Source: Viridothelium virens (taxonomy: Eukaryota > Ascomycota > Dothideomycetes > Trypetheliales > Trypetheliaceae). Taken from it: DNA of 64,000 nucleotides. The notes under the pieces are model-generated. The model was not told the origin of the DNA and searched no databases. It saw nothing but the letters and a program-made list of their open reading frames with translations. The stretch lies in NCBI GenBank assembly GCA_010094025.1, contig ML991772.1:372001-436000 (forward strand), read 5' to 3'. This document shows, one piece after another, positions 34,320 to 46,367 of the stretch (positions are counted from its first letter, which is position 1; each line of letters starts with the position of its first letter). The position numbers and the translations under genes were made by a program.

Positions 34320-35895
34320 GGCGACGAGGAGGACGATAGTAAGGTAATAAAGGGTAGGAGCTAAAGTACTGTTCTATTTAACCAGATAATCGTTTCCCAA
34401 GAAATCAGGGCTTGAAGGGGATGCTGAATAGATTTTATGCTTACGAATAATGCTACGTAATTGTAGCTGAAACTCTATCAATGCAAACAATCTGCAGGAA
34501 AGCCCAATTGTCTCCAGAGCATACACGCTATTTCTCCAAAATCGTATATCCGCAAAGAGAAGTATCACCGACGAAAGACATATGCTTACAAGGATTTGGA
34601 TTGTCTTCCCATGTTGTATGAGTTGACGAGAGTAACGATACATTACGAGACCATAGGGATGTCCTTTAACCGAGGCCGCATACACTCGTTTCAGCTTAGC
34701 AAGGTACCTTATTCTCGTAACCCATAGTCTCTCCACTGAAAGGCTCTCTGTTTTACAGCATGAAACATCTGGGAATGCTGGTCACTATAGAAGGCAGGAG
34801 CAAACTTACGTAGTGAATGCAGACTGCCCCGGCTCGCCGCAAGGTCAATGGACAATCCATCTTATCCTACCCGCATTCCCCAGCGAAGAAGAGCTGCGCA
34901 GGCTGCATAGCAGAGATACATCTCGTAAAAGCATGGAAGGTTATCTGATATGACCTTGCGTTCTGGGCAAAGATAGACAGTCGGCCGAAGTCTCCCTGAT
35001 AAGTAATAGTAACGGATAAGAAGCAATAGCTTAAGGTTGAGAGAGGTACTTTATAGTTGGTCTACAAAGATGAGGGGTGGCCAGGTTTTGACATTAGAGT
35101 TTTGTATCAAGGCTTGGGCCTCGCCCGATCATATCCTCTTGTGAGTGTCTCGGCCGGCGGCGACATTCTTGGTAAGCCAGCATCCAGTTGTGTACAGGTT
35201 GGTAACTCTGAGGAACCAGCACGTCAAGGTTCCACTGCTCGTGATACTCCTAATATCTTGCTGGCGGCAGCCGTGGTAGTGTTTATTTATATCATCCGCA
35301 ACCTCTTCTGACCACCTCTTTCTTTGCTGCCTGGGCTGTCCCAAGTCGAGCTTGTTGCAAGCCATAGTACACAGTACTCCAGAGGAAAGGTCTGACGACG
35401 TTTATGGGAAAACCTCGCGCGAAGGACAAGTGAAAACTGCAAGAAGGAGCAGTATCGTACCGATTGGTTGCGCTTCTTGATTAACTGCTGGAACTCCCGA
35501 TCAAACCCCAACCTGTTGGACGCTGGGGACCATATGCAAGCTCGGAGAAGCGTCCAAATTCGTCAAGAAATACCAGTTCGCCTTCGGGTAGGGCACCATG
35601 GAGCACATGGCAATTTCAGGGCTGTAGAGAATGGTGAGGTAGGAAGGAGTCAGAGTACCAGGGCCTCCCAAATGCGGGCGCGGGCCCAACCGATGGCAGG
35701 TCGGACCCCGGCGCCATTAAGGTTGTACCTAGAACTTGACATGAGATACTCCGTACGCAGTATAAATCCAGGTAGGCAATTGCTTACTCCCACTTCTCTT
35801 ATCGTTCGACCTAAGTCTCCTCCTCCCCCCTCACATCCCTCTCTCCCTCTTCCTTTCCCCCGGTGTTCTATCAGTCCTCCATCTTCACCCTCCAA
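34320..35895. other. Intergenic with one unassigned frame
   Basis: A minus-strand frame at 34374-34736 (120 codons) has one hydrophobic stretch (TIQILVSICLSSVILLFADI) but no ATG-anchored family match, so it stays unassigned. A C/T-rich tract (35815-35890) precedes the next start codon and is a likely core promoter or leader. Confidence 0.45.
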
Positions 35896-36654
35896 ATGTC
35901 ATCCATCCCCACCCTCACCACTCCTCTAACCCCCTCCTTCCAGCCCTCCCCCTCCCCTTCCGAGTCCCCCCGCCTTGCCTCCCTCATTCAAACCCTCCAG
36001 CTGCAGCCCCACATCGAAGGCGGCTACTTCGTCGAAACCGACCGGGACTCGCACCGCGTCCCCAATCCATTCCTCCTCCAAGAAGCCATCGCCCAGCCCG
36101 CCCACATCGCCTCGCAGACTGCGCAGGGCAAGCACCTCACTCGCGCTGCCAGCACCACCATCTTCTACCTGATAACACCCAAGTCACCCCTCGGCGCCTT
36201 CCATAGGAATCGCGGCCGGACGGTGCATACGCTGCATCGAGGGCGCGGGAGGTATGTGATTGTGCATGCGGATGAGGTGATGGGGAGTTATGATGAGAAT
36301 GATGCGGCTGCGGGAGGCAAGGAGGGGAGAAAGGCGAGGGTGGAGACGTTCGTTGTGGGGAAGGATTTAGAGAAGGGGGAGAGGTTACAATGGATCGTGG
36401 ACGGGGGCAAGTATAAGGCTTCGTTTTTGTTGCCGGACGAGGAGGGAAGGGAGGGGAGTGAGGGGTTGTTGATTAGCGAGGTATGTTGGTTGGACGTGCA
36501 GCTTCTGTTCAACGCTAATTGTGGGTTTGATCAGACTGTGGTCCCCGGTTTTGAGTATGAAGACCATGATTTTATGCGTCAGGCGAGATTGGAACGACTG
36601 GTGACGGCCGAACAAGCCAAAGAGTTACAGTGGCTTATGAGAAAAGACGCATGA
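35896..36654 (+). CDS. DUF985 cupin-like protein
   Basis: Two exons, 35896-36480 and 36535-36654; 234 residues. The 54-nt intron is a multiple of three and open, so it could be read through, but removing it restores GLLISE-TVVPGFEYEDHDF, the conserved end of DUF985 cupins. Other landmarks: LQLQPHIEGGYFVET, STTIFYLITP, and GAFHRNRGRTVHTLHRGRG with His residues where the cupin metal or ligand site lies. The N-terminal 30 residues are Pro/Ser-rich. The family fold is known from yeast YML079w; its biochemical role is unsettled. Likely a cytosolic small-molecule binder or epimerase-like protein. Confidence 0.85.
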   Translation: MSSIPTLTTPLTPSFQPSPSPSESPRLASLIQTLQLQPHIEGGYFVETDRDSHRVPNPFLLQEAIAQPAHIASQTAQGKHLTRAASTTIFYLITPKSPLGAFHRNRGRTVHTLHRGRGRYVIVHADEVMGSYDENDAAAGGKEGRKARVETFVVGKDLEKGERLQWIVDGGKYKASFLLPDEEGREGSEGLLISEVCWLDVQLLFNANCGFDQTVVPGFEYEDHDFMRQARLERLVTAEQAKELQWLMRKDA

Positions 36655-37467
36655 TGTGTCAGAGCCAACCATGAATCCAAATTCCTTCAAAGATTATGTT
36701 GAATGAGGAAAAGCCGAACAATAGGATAGAGCATGATACGAATTCCTCAAGGAAGATGATCGTCAAATGTGAGTGACAGCCATACTAAGTCATGTAGCGA
36801 GAAGTCATGAAAGCTAGCTTGACCTCGCTCTTCTTCAAGATGCTCTTTTTTTGTGGGGGCTTCAGAACGACCCTCAAGCTCTCGAGGTCTATTTCGATGG
36901 ACTGTGGTGTTTGAATGCTGGGGCCGACCGAATTCGATCCTACCCCTGAGATTTTCACTGCTCAGCTTTTCCGAAATCGTTTCCATCCTTTGACTGCTGA
37001 ACCATACATTGCCTGTGACCGGTCGTAAACTCCGGTTTATCTTCATCCCGTTGGGAATATTGCAGCCTGCAGATAATATCGTAGAAGATAAGATAGAATA
37101 ATGTAAAAGAAGCAATCCCAGATGATTCTCGTACCTACATTGCCCGTGCAAGAAGCGAGTACCGATATTCGAATGACGAAGAGGGTAAAGCGACAACTAC
37201 GCAGCTTGACTGTGAGATTAGTGGAGTTTTTTTCTGAAGACTCAATATTCTCAGGCCTTTTTGACCGACGTTCACATATTATGCCCATGACATTTATATT
37301 CCATATATCTCCATTCGCTGCCGACGAATATTACCTATTATACACACACAGGGCATGCTCGAGATGCACGAACCCGCCAGCAAAATGCCGCTTGTAAAGA
37401 AGACCACCTAATTCTCCGATCTCACCAGCCTGCTTAGACAACTACCGTCTATCCCCATCGTCTCTGG
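36655..37467. other. Intergenic
   Basis: Between the 3' ends of the DUF985 and Mam3-like genes. A minus-strand frame at 36747-37196 has no family signal and is not called. Confidence 0.5.
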
Positions 37468-40009
37468 CTATCTCAACAGTGGTTTTTTCTCTGGCGAGAC
37501 ACTCCTATTTTTCCCCTTCTTCTTTCCTCGCTTCTTCCTCTTCTTCTTGCCCTCAGCAACCCCATCCGCACCCGCCACTCCTCCGCTTCCACCCCATAAC
37601 CCAGCACTACTCGACGGTGTCTCTCCATTCCCGCCACTTACTCCTACCCCTCCATCTTCCGTCTCCCCAGCCGTAGCGTCAGACGCCTCGTCACGCGGTG
37701 ATTTTTTCTCGCCCTCCGAAGCCTCGCCCGCAGCATCGTCCTCGTCTTCGATATCGCTCCCTGCGAACTCCAGCACGATCTTCTTGACGCCGTCCTGCTC
37801 GACAATGTTCTCCGTGATGCTACCGGACCGCTTGCCAGCGGAGCGACCGCTACGGGAGCGCTCATGGTGACGCATCTCGCCTAACTGATCTGGGTCAAGG
37901 AGGTCGTCGTCGTGGTCGAGGGTATCTGCTGGGGCGTCGTGCTGGGCGCTCTGTTGAGATCGGGGACGCATATCGACGACGATTTTGCTGGGAGTGTTGA
38001 GGGTGGTGTTGTTGTCGTTTTGATGGAAGACGGTTTTCGTAGATTGGTTCTGATAGGATGCAGCATCGTGGTCTCCGTTCGGAACATCGTTGTGTAGAGA
38101 TGAGGTATCTTTGCGCATGGTACCGTAGCCTTGGCTCAGTGCTTGGACGCCATCACTGGCTGCAAGGCCGGAGTCCGCAAGGAGACCCTGGCCTACTCCG
38201 CCTTCTGGACTTTTGAGGCTAGTTGACGAATGCTCCTTACCACTGGCTCCTAAACTACGCGGTGCTATGGCTGTGTTTTCTGGGATAGTTCCCACCCCTG
38301 GTTTGATCTTGACGTTTGAGAATTTGGTCTGGCGTGGCCTGCTTGCGACGTTGGATGGTCCCAAGTGTCGTAAATGTTGTCGAAGTTCCGGCGTTCCACT
38401 CCTTATGGGTACAGGCATAGGCGAAGGGTCTGTAGAACCACTAGTACTACTCTTCCGTCGCATAAGAAATGTTGCGGCCCGCCCGGGACTTCTGCTAAGC
38501 TCGGAGAGAGAAGGTTTGCGGCTGCCACTGGTCTCCCTGGTAACTCCGGCATGAGTTGCTCGAGAAATTAATTTGGGTCGTTGTTCCTCGTAGTCGACCT
38601 CTTCATCCCCAGCATCGACTGGCTCACCGTCACGAGATTCGCTCCTCGGCATGCGGGTCCTAGGGGCAGGTGTAAGGCGTCTTATTGCCTTATGAACGTC
38701 CACAAAGACATCCGATTCGTCAATAATCTCCTCTCCAATAAGTTCTTCAATTACGTCCTCTAAAGTCACGACGCCCAGAGCGCCATACGATTCTCCGGGA
38801 AAGTCTGAGACCAAGACCATGTGAGATTTGCCCTCTTGAAAGAAATTAACGATGTCTAGGCAGCTAGTCTTGGGGCTCGTTTCTGGGAGTGTAGCTAAGG
38901 CGAAGTCGCGTACACGCAAGCAGTCTTCCGGGTCATAAGTAATAAGAATTTTAACAAGCAGCATTCCGACAAAGTTCCGAGGATTGTCTGGATGGTATAT
39001 TGGTATCCTTGAGTAGCCTGCAGATAGAATAGTATCCATCATTTTCTCATCCAGAACCGTGTCCGCAGACATCGTAAACACATCGTTCATCGGTGTCATT
39101 ATGTTGCCCACTGGCTTTTGCTTCAGGTCCAGTACCGCACTAATTATCGTGACTTCATCTTGGCTAAGACGTTCGTCGGATGTCTGACCGAGCGTTCGAT
39201 GCAGAGTGACTAGCGTTTTAAGCCCTGCCTTCTTATAGATTGTGCCATGGTCTTCTCCAAGTAGCCAGTCCAGGAGCTTAGCAGTCGGCCACGCTACAGG
39301 TCCGAGGACCCACATTAGACCTAGGACGAACGGGGCCATGAAAGCGCCGATGGGCAGACCGTATCGAACGCATACTGACTGTGGTGCGACCTCTCCGAAA
39401 ATGACTGTACAAATCAGTTGCATGTCTTCGATGAAGTTAAGAATATTTGATACCAATTAAAACCGTACTGCTCAACACTGCTGGCCACCCACCGCCGATA
39501 GACCTGTCAAGTATGATGGGTAGAGTCTCGTTCGTGATGACATTGCTGAGGAGCAAAGTGACAAGTACCCAGTGTTTCCCCTTCTTTAGAAGATTGAGGA
39601 CCTTGGTGGCTTGTTTCCGCTCTGCCCCTTCCCCAGCTTCTTTGATAACTTGCAGGTATATTTCATCTTGTCCCATAAGCCTAAGGACATCTCTCAGTCA
39701 GCATTCAGGTCCCAATAAGCTTTGTAAAGAATATTCAGCTTACGCAATGGTCAATCCGGCAAAAGCCCCTCCAAGCAGCACCAGGGCAATCGCGACACCG
39801 ATGTAAACCCAAAACTCGCCATTTTTTGCATCCTCCGCTCTTAGCTTCACATCTGAAAGGGTTTTAAAGTGTGCTAGAGGTGCGGCACAAATTGACGGAA
39901 GCTGGGCGAGCGTTAGGTAGAGTAGCTTCCCAACGGAATACAAAGCGGGCCGGAAGACGGTATGGCCAATTGGCCGCGAGATAGGGCTCGATTGCTGTAG
40001 TGAATGCAT
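37468..40009 (-). CDS. MAM3: Mam3/CNNM-type membrane protein with DUF21 and CBS domains
   Basis: Three exons: 40009-39744, 39680-39454 and 39404-37468; 2430 nt, 809 residues, in phase. A signal-like segment ([17 protein letters not shown]) comes first. The DUF21 transmembrane domain follows: [32 protein letters not shown], shown here in two parts ([18 protein letters not shown], then [14 protein letters not shown]), then [31 protein letters not shown] and [13 protein letters not shown]. The CBS pair spans [31 protein letters not shown] and [18 protein letters not shown] long disordered tail (about 380 residues) is Ser/Arg/Asp-rich and ends in a Lys/Arg cluster. In yeast Mam3 is a vacuolar-membrane protein linked to metal homeostasis, and CNNM relatives act in Mg2+ transport. 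I expect the same membrane and role. Confidence 0.9.
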
Positions 40010-41238
40010 GCGTCGCTATCAGCAGAAGCTGAAGAGCAGCTTCAAGGTTATTTATTGATGAGGCATCGGGGGTAGCTTGAGCAATCACGTCGATGTGAGC
40101 ATCGAGTATTGTTAGCGTGGGATGGTGGAGGTCTGAGAAAGTGATTTAGAGTCATGACGGGCCGGCCTCAAGCTTCATCTCGAGCAAGGGCATTCTACAG
40201 AACAGGTAGCGACTGCGAGCATCCATAGCTTCACAAATGCTGATACAGCATTGAATTGAGAAAACATTTAAAAGCTCGTTTCTGTGCCTAATCGTTGACT
40301 TTTAGATATAAGAAGCTTTATCGAGTCATTTCATCCATTCATCCTTGTGGGACGGCTAGGAAACAAGTTCCTCCTCCCTGCATGACTTTGGCTCCATCAT
40401 TCCAGGATGTGACAGGCATTTGGACTGATTGACTGTGATATTTGATTGGTGATGAGCTCTCACCTACTCTTTTGATTGCAGCGGATCTGATCACAAATGA
40501 GTAATCTAGTCTACCAAGCTCAGCCTAGTCTCCTATGCCTTGAGTGCCAATTCAAAGTTGCTTATCCTTATTTACTTCGTAGCCTGAAAGCGTTCCTGTT
40601 TCTCCCTTCTGGTCTAAGACATCTTATGAAAGGGGAATGACATCTCCAAATGGCCCATTCAATCATCCAACAAAAGAGGCACGCGTCATCTCTCAGCGTC
40701 AAGAAAAGACCACCGAGTAAAACGAAGATAGAGCTTCTCTATTGCCTGTTAGGTCAAGACAGCAGGGAGACACATTTCAAGTAATGGGCTGAGCCGCTGG
40801 ATCTTGGAAATCAGAGCATGACGCTGCTCGATTGCCACCAGTCTCGATCGAGTCGACGGTTCGGAACTGACAGAAACTATGCTTGTCAGAAACGCGATAC
40901 CAGAAATATATTCTGTATACCTTTGACACTCCCACTTGATGGCAACATCGGTCAGTAGTATCAATACCAGGCAGGTATTCACTCATATTTTATGCTATAT
41001 GGATCCCAAGACACAAGCTCACAATCATGAAATGAAGCCATCTCCGACATGACAAGATCGCCAAGACATGTTGTCCAGTATTTTGCAGTCTTTGAGGCAT
41101 ATGCAACAATAGCAAAAACACCGCGCGCCGCGCCCCCGAAATCCGACTCTATTGATACATCTTCCAGCTCATCGTCACAAGTCCAGAGCAAATCCAACCA
41201 AAAGTACCTTCCACATGCAACCTATCCAACTCTTCAAC
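40010..41238. other. Intergenic
   Basis: About 1.2 kb between the Mam3-like start and the MARVEL 3' end. It should hold the Mam3-like promoter. No supported coding frame or repeat seen. Confidence 0.5.
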
Positions 41239-42387
41239 CTACGCCGCCCCATGATGCCCTCCCCGATACTCCGTGTCATCATCATACTTGAACTGCTCAT
41301 CCGGGACCTCATACCCGCCCTTCTCCGGCCGCTGCTGCCGTGCAAACGGTCCCTTCAAATACTCCATCGGGCTCTTCGTGTTATCGACCTCCGCACCATT
41401 CGCACCAGCACCAGCGTGCGCGCCATGGCTGAATCCTCCTTGCTCCGGGTCATTCGGGGACTGCAGGTACGGGCTCGGCATACGGTTCGCGTAGGGGCTT
41501 TCGTGGCCCGCCGCTGCAGGAGAAGACTGGCGGGGCATGGCGTTGTGGTCGGAGAAGGGGTTCGGGGGGTCGGAGAATGGGTTCGTGGCGGAGGCGGCGG
41601 TGGAGGGGACTGGGTAGGCGTCGGCGTTGACGGATCGCTTGGCGTCGATGGGGGACATGTTGTGATAGACGCCGCGGCGAGTGCTGCGTTGGCGGACGTA
41701 CATGTCGAGGCCGAAGGCGAGGAGGGTGGATACACTAGGGTGGAGGGTTAGTATTGCTCTTCGCTCATACAGTTGTCCAATCGCGTCGTAATACACCCCA
41801 TCGGGGAGAGGGGGCAAGGGCGGAATAGGACTCACAGTCCAAATAGAGCAAAGCTAAACAAGCTCTTGTAGAGGCGGCACACCATGATACCGGTGTCGTC
41901 GGTCCAATTTGATACATTACAGACGTGACGCAATGTGCTTTGAGTCGTCCACCAAGCCAGTAGACTGAACCCGACAACCCAGATGACCGCCAGCGCGGCA
42001 TTGATAAGCATGTTGAGACGGGGATTCAGGCTAATGAAGCAGTGCAGGACGATTGTTACGGAGAGACTCAGGACCGTCAATAGCGAGACCGTAAGGAGCT
42101 GTGAGCCCAGTTGTTAGCAATTGGTTGAGGTGCCAAGCCAGTGAGTCCCTCAAAGGTGTGATAGCCAAGCCACGCTGTAACGATGAAGGCTTCGGAGGGT
42201 TCAGAGAGCAACGCACCAAGATGAATGTCCATGGAATCGGATAGCGGTCGTGGATTAACCACCATATGAAATAGCACATCACCGAGAAGACATAGGCAGA
42301 GGATATTAATTGTGCCGTTCGAATAATGTGGAACGGGACCGGTGGGTAGTGCGAGGGCGCGGTCTTGATTCTCTCCAACCGCGACAT
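41239..42387 (-). CDS. MARVEL-domain four-helix membrane protein with NPFSD motifs
   Basis: Three exons: 42387-42217, 42098-41836 and 41734-41239; 930 nt, 309 residues, in phase. Four helices: LISSAYVFSVMCYFIWWLI, LLTVSLLTVLSLSVTIVLHC, AALAVIWVVGFSLLAWW, and LYKSLFSFALFGLVSTLLAF, which is split by the second intron. The cysteines in the loop before helix 4 (HVCNVSNWTDDTGIMVC) are typical of fungal MARVEL proteins. The 140-residue cytosolic tail is Pro/Ser/Gly-rich and has two NPFSD motifs close together (ATNPFSDPPNPFSDHN). In yeast NPFx(1,2)D is an endocytic signal read by Sla1. A plasma-membrane protein with regulated internalisation is plausible; the function is otherwise unknown. Confidence 0.85.
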
Positions 42388-43236
42388 GGTGGCCAGATTG
42401 GATGGGTCGGTTTCCTGTCTTCTGTGCGGAGAGTCCGGCTGTCCGCGATATATGGGTTCAGCGATTGTATAGGGTGAGGAGTAGTACGTATTTATTCTTC
42501 AACGCCAGGCTGAGAGGTAAGGAGAAATGGAGGGAGGCCAGCACGAGCTCTTGAGGCTCGAAGATGCGGCACAGAAGGCGCTATCGATTCGTCGGGGACC
42601 CCTGTCAGCTGAAGCACCCGGGTTGTCTGCTTCGCCCCCACCCAGCCAGTCCTGTCGACAGATTAAAACCGCCGCCGAAACGAGACGAACTCTAGATTGC
42701 TACTAGGGCTTGGCGTGGTTGCGGACCCATCGCAGTTGGAGCTTTACCAACGACTCCTAAGCGAACTCCCGAAGACAGGTGACAAGCGAACAAATGTTCA
42801 GGTATGTAACATTATTCATCAACTATGGAAGGGACACCTTTACCAGTGAAGTTGTCTTAACTTGATGTAACAATCGAAATGAAGCCACCTGAGCACATGA
42901 TTCCTCTCGGTTCCTCGTTTTAAATTCTCGCGCATGACTATCATTATTTCAGCAATGAAGAGCAATTGAAGCAAACCATGTCCATCCACGCCTGCCGCTA
43001 TGCTTTTCCGACTCCTCGAGCAATGCAATCGTAAGGAGCGAAAGCAACGTCAAATATACATTATCTTAATGTAGTAAGATTAGCCAGCGTTTCTTCATGA
43101 GATCGTTTCGAGGTCCAAAGCAACTAGAAGGTATAAGAGATCAAGATCGGTTCCCGCGAAGAACCCGTCTCCGCGAGAAATCCTAAGACTGGTGAAAGGC
43201 ACTGGAAGGACCGCCATCGATGAGGCCAAATGGCAG
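42388..43236. other. Intergenic
   Basis: Holds the MARVEL promoter and the 3' flank of the Kar5-like gene. The frame at 42840-43028 is not supported. Confidence 0.5.
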
Positions 43237-45004
43237 TCAAGCAGATTGGCCATCGCAGTAGTCTTCTTGAAAAGTATTGTGGAAGATGATGGAGTCCCCT
43301 CTCTTATAAAAGCCGGCCTCTTCCCATTGAGATATTCCATCCTTTTGGATAGGAACCGATGGGTCTCGCTTCACCATCGAATCTGAAGAAGCATGCAGAC
43401 CTGTAGGGACATGCTTGCCAGATATTCTATGGATTACCACGGCAAAGAACCGTACAAAAAGATACAAGCAGCAAGAGAATGTTGCAATTATGAGGCAGGG
43501 CCAAATGATCCAATGAGTGGTTAAAGATAATACGAACCTCGAGATATGCTCAACGGTTGATCCTAGGGCTGTGCACATTTTAGCGAGGCCGGCGAACTTC
43601 TCTTGAAGCAGGTCCAAGGATGCATTGAGGGCGATGACAGCAGCGGTCGTATTGGTCGTTAACTAATATGGAGTTAGCAAAGAAGTCACCTCAGACTACG
43701 ACTTTCATACCTCCGAGAGCGTCTGCTGTCTCGTCAAGAGTTCCTCAATTCCAGTCACTGCTGAGGTCTACTCCGAATTAGTCTACCTACACGACATGGT
43801 TCAATGCTCATACCACTTGTGATCTGAAAAAGCCCATATCATCATGCAATGCGGGAAGCGCAACTAACGAAACGTCCTCTATAGAGCCTTGGAGGTTCTT
43901 CATCGCAACTTCAGATTTGTCAATGTCCTGCAATTTTCGTTAGTGACTGCTGGATCGTGTCAGAATTATGGCTTACTTTGGCCAGATCGGTGATGCTCTC
44001 CTGTGCAGCCTTATTTATCTGGAAGATTGCATTGAAACTCTCACGAGCAGTTGTCTCCAGGTTGTCTTTGAATTGCTCGAAGAACGTGGTGAGAGTGCCT
44101 TGGGCATGTCCGAACTCTTGCAAAAATCCTTGACGGAAGAGCTCCAGCTCTGTCCGGAATGCTTGAATCCTCTCATGGCCGAACTCAAGCCCTTCGTGAT
44201 TTTCTTGCGCAGCACGAGTGACTTCAACCACCACCTGAGTCAGATTTTCATACATCGCAAATTTCTCTTCTGCGGTAGCAGATTAGCATTAACCTGGGGC
44301 ATACTTCTAGTTGGCACTTACGTATATCAGCCAAGACTCGGCTCGCTTCGCACAGGTCACGAACATCGGGACGGAAACTTGTGAAACTAATCCAGGTTCG
44401 GCCGCTGTCGGGACAGTCATAAAGAGCCTTCTTGCAATTGACAACCTCCTGGGACGATGGCAGTACTGCGTCGTCCATCGACTCCGTAGGAACAGACTGA
44501 ATACGAAAGCCGAAGAAAGAGCTTGTCGGTTTCGTGCTTTGCTTGCGCTCCCCAAAAGTGCGAAGAGGATCACATGTGGCAGGAATAGAGACATTCATGC
44601 TATCAAGCTCGCAGACCGCGAGTTTTATTGAGAAAATGTCCTGCGCGACTTCGATACCCTCAGAAACACTGCGTGTAGCTTTGTTCTCAAAGGAGCCGCT
44701 TGTTTGAAGTTTGGGACAAGAGTCAATCACTCCGTAGATAGCACGATAATGGCATGAGCTGCGATGGGGAACAGCTTGGAGGATGTCGAGCGCCTTCTCA
44801 AATGCCTCCCATCTATGAACTCCAGCACTGTAAAGTTTGGAGACGAGTTCTTTGTCAGGCTCTAGATCTAGAATGATGTAAGTAAGAACATTTCGAACAG
44901 CTCTGGAAGACGCGACACTGACCAGGAGTAGACGCCATCGAAATGCATGCCAAATGCCCAACCAGGAGCATGAGAGAAATGAAGAGAAGATATAGGTTCG
45001 CCAT
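43237..45004 (-). CDS. KAR5: Kar5/Tht1-like nuclear membrane fusion protein
   Basis: Six exons: 45004-44923, 44867-44322, 44269-43977, 43927-43814, 43767-43711 and 43662-43237; 1518 nt, 505 residues, in phase. Signal peptide MANLYLLFISLMLLVGHLAC. A Cys-spaced luminal domain follows (SSCHYRAIYGVIDSC; IKLAVCELDSMNVSIPATC; CKKALYDCPDSGRTWISF; VRDLCEASRVLADIQEKF), then a long coiled-coil stretch, then a C-terminal membrane segment (WIIWPCLIIATFSCCLYLFV) and a basic tail. This layout is that of Kar5/Tht1 proteins, which sit in the ER/nuclear envelope and fuse nuclei during mating. The family is fast-evolving, so the call rests on cysteine spacing and topology more than identity. The model gives phase-consistent joins at all five introns, including a 57-nt exon. 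Confidence 0.7.
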
Positions 45005-45452
45005 GAAGAATAGCGTCGCACGAAGAAATAAGATCTGTTGATACTAGGGTGGAAGTGACAAGGAACGAAGGATGAAGAAGATTACACAAGTGAGTTGAAT
45101 ACTGTGAAGTAATACTGTCCCGTAATTAAGCGAGAAATTCCGCGTAGATAGCCCCTCCTCACTTCTGGCAACGCGTCCTCTTCCCCCACCTCAACACCAC
45201 AACCTTTTGGACCACTATGGTTAGGTATATGAGGTTGCTGCTATAGGCAAAGGCGCGAAGTGAGATCGCGTTGATAAGGCGCAGTGGGGACGAACCAGTT
45301 TAGTCATAGTGGGGCTTCGACCCTGATGGCCCGCGAAATGTTCGCGACTACACGTGAACGGAGCAAAAGCGCATCTGGTCTGTACTCGCTTCGCCTGTAG
45401 GTAGCCTTTCCTTCGTCTTCAAATCGCAATCTTTACCATAGCTGCGCGCATC
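45005..45452. promoter_or_regulatory. Bidirectional upstream region, Kar5-like and uL6m genes
   Basis: 448 bp between divergent start codons; both promoters must lie here. No motif is called. Confidence 0.5.
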
Positions 45453-46335
45453 ATGGCCCAGAGAGTCTGCCGGCGGATTGCAGGCAAGATTCATGCACGA
45501 CAGCCGTTATTCGATTCTATACCCTCCTTTCTGCTCCCTGCCTTCCATTTGCCGGCGTCACAACGCAATCTCTCCTCGACTAGAAAATGTCAATCCCGCA
45601 TTGGTAGCGCGCCTTTATCAATTCCTCCAGAGGTCAAATTCCAGGTGATTCCACCTGCTGCGCCGAAATCTGTGGGCAGGGTTAGCAGAACACAACCAAC
45701 GTCTACAGTCAACATTGAGGGACCTTTGGGTATGCAAGGCTTCATTTCAATGCTAAGAGGGCTAAGCTCAACTCTGGACAGGAAAGATGTCAATGTCAAT
45801 CCCGCCATATGTAACCATCATGGACGACACAGCGTCAAGTTCTCGATCTATCAAAGTATTGGACCCTAAGGAGAGGCACCAGCGAGAGATGTGGGGTATG
45901 CCATCCGCTGCTGTCTTCTTAACCAGGCGCCGCTCTTTCTGACGATCTTCTGGCTATCTAGGTACAATCCGCGCCTATCTTCAAAATCATATACGTGGAG
46001 TCTCTGAAGGCCACACCGCCATCCTCCGGCTCGTTGGTGTTGGGTACCGTGCGACGGTCGAGGACACAGCCATCACCAAATCACCCGAATACCAAGGTCA
46101 AAAATTCGTCTCGCTGAAGGTCGGCTACTCGCATCCAATTGAGCTGGGGGTTCCCCTAGGAGTCAAGGCTAGTACACCTCAGCCAACCCGAATACTACTA
46201 GAAGGATGTGAAAAGGTGGTGGTTATGAGTTTCGCGGCTCAGATACGTAGGTGGAGAGTGCCGGAGCCATACAAGGGTAAAGGGATATTCGTGAATGGGG
46301 AAACAATCCGGCTGAAAAATAAGAAGATCAAATGA
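45453..46335 (+). CDS. MRPL6: Mitochondrial large-subunit ribosomal protein uL6m
   Basis: Three exons: 45453-45729, 45782-45895 and 45962-46335; 765 nt, 254 residues, in phase. The N-terminus (MAQRVCRRIAGKIHARQPLF) is Arg-rich without acids, a mitochondrial presequence. The uL6 fold follows: IGSAPLSIPPEVKF, TVNIEGPLGKMSMSIPPYV, IKVLDPKERHQREMWGTIRAYL, NHIRGVSEGHTAILRLVGVGYRA, then FVSLKVGYSHPIELGVPLG and the family-closing AAQIRRWRVPEPYKGKGIFV. The protein binds 21S rRNA near the sarcin-ricin loop and factor-binding site. It is tail-to-tail with the Hal2 gene, 32 bp between stops. Confidence 0.93.
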
Positions 46336-46367
46336 TTTTTGTACAATATATATCGGCGTATGTATAT

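Noticed and set aside
34374-34736. 120-codon minus-strand frame with a hydrophobic stretch
   Set aside because: Starts at GTG, one weak hydrophobic segment only, and no upstream exon joins in phase.
35468-35929. 153-codon plus-strand frame overlapping the DUF985 start
   Set aside because: Its C-terminal half is a translation of a C/T-rich leader; the DUF985 frame explains the region.
35926-36172. Gly-rich minus and Ser/Pro-rich plus frames
   Set aside because: Shadows of the DUF985 exon.
36747-37196. 149-codon minus-strand frame
   Set aside because: No family signal, and it sits in the 3' flank between two convergent gene ends.
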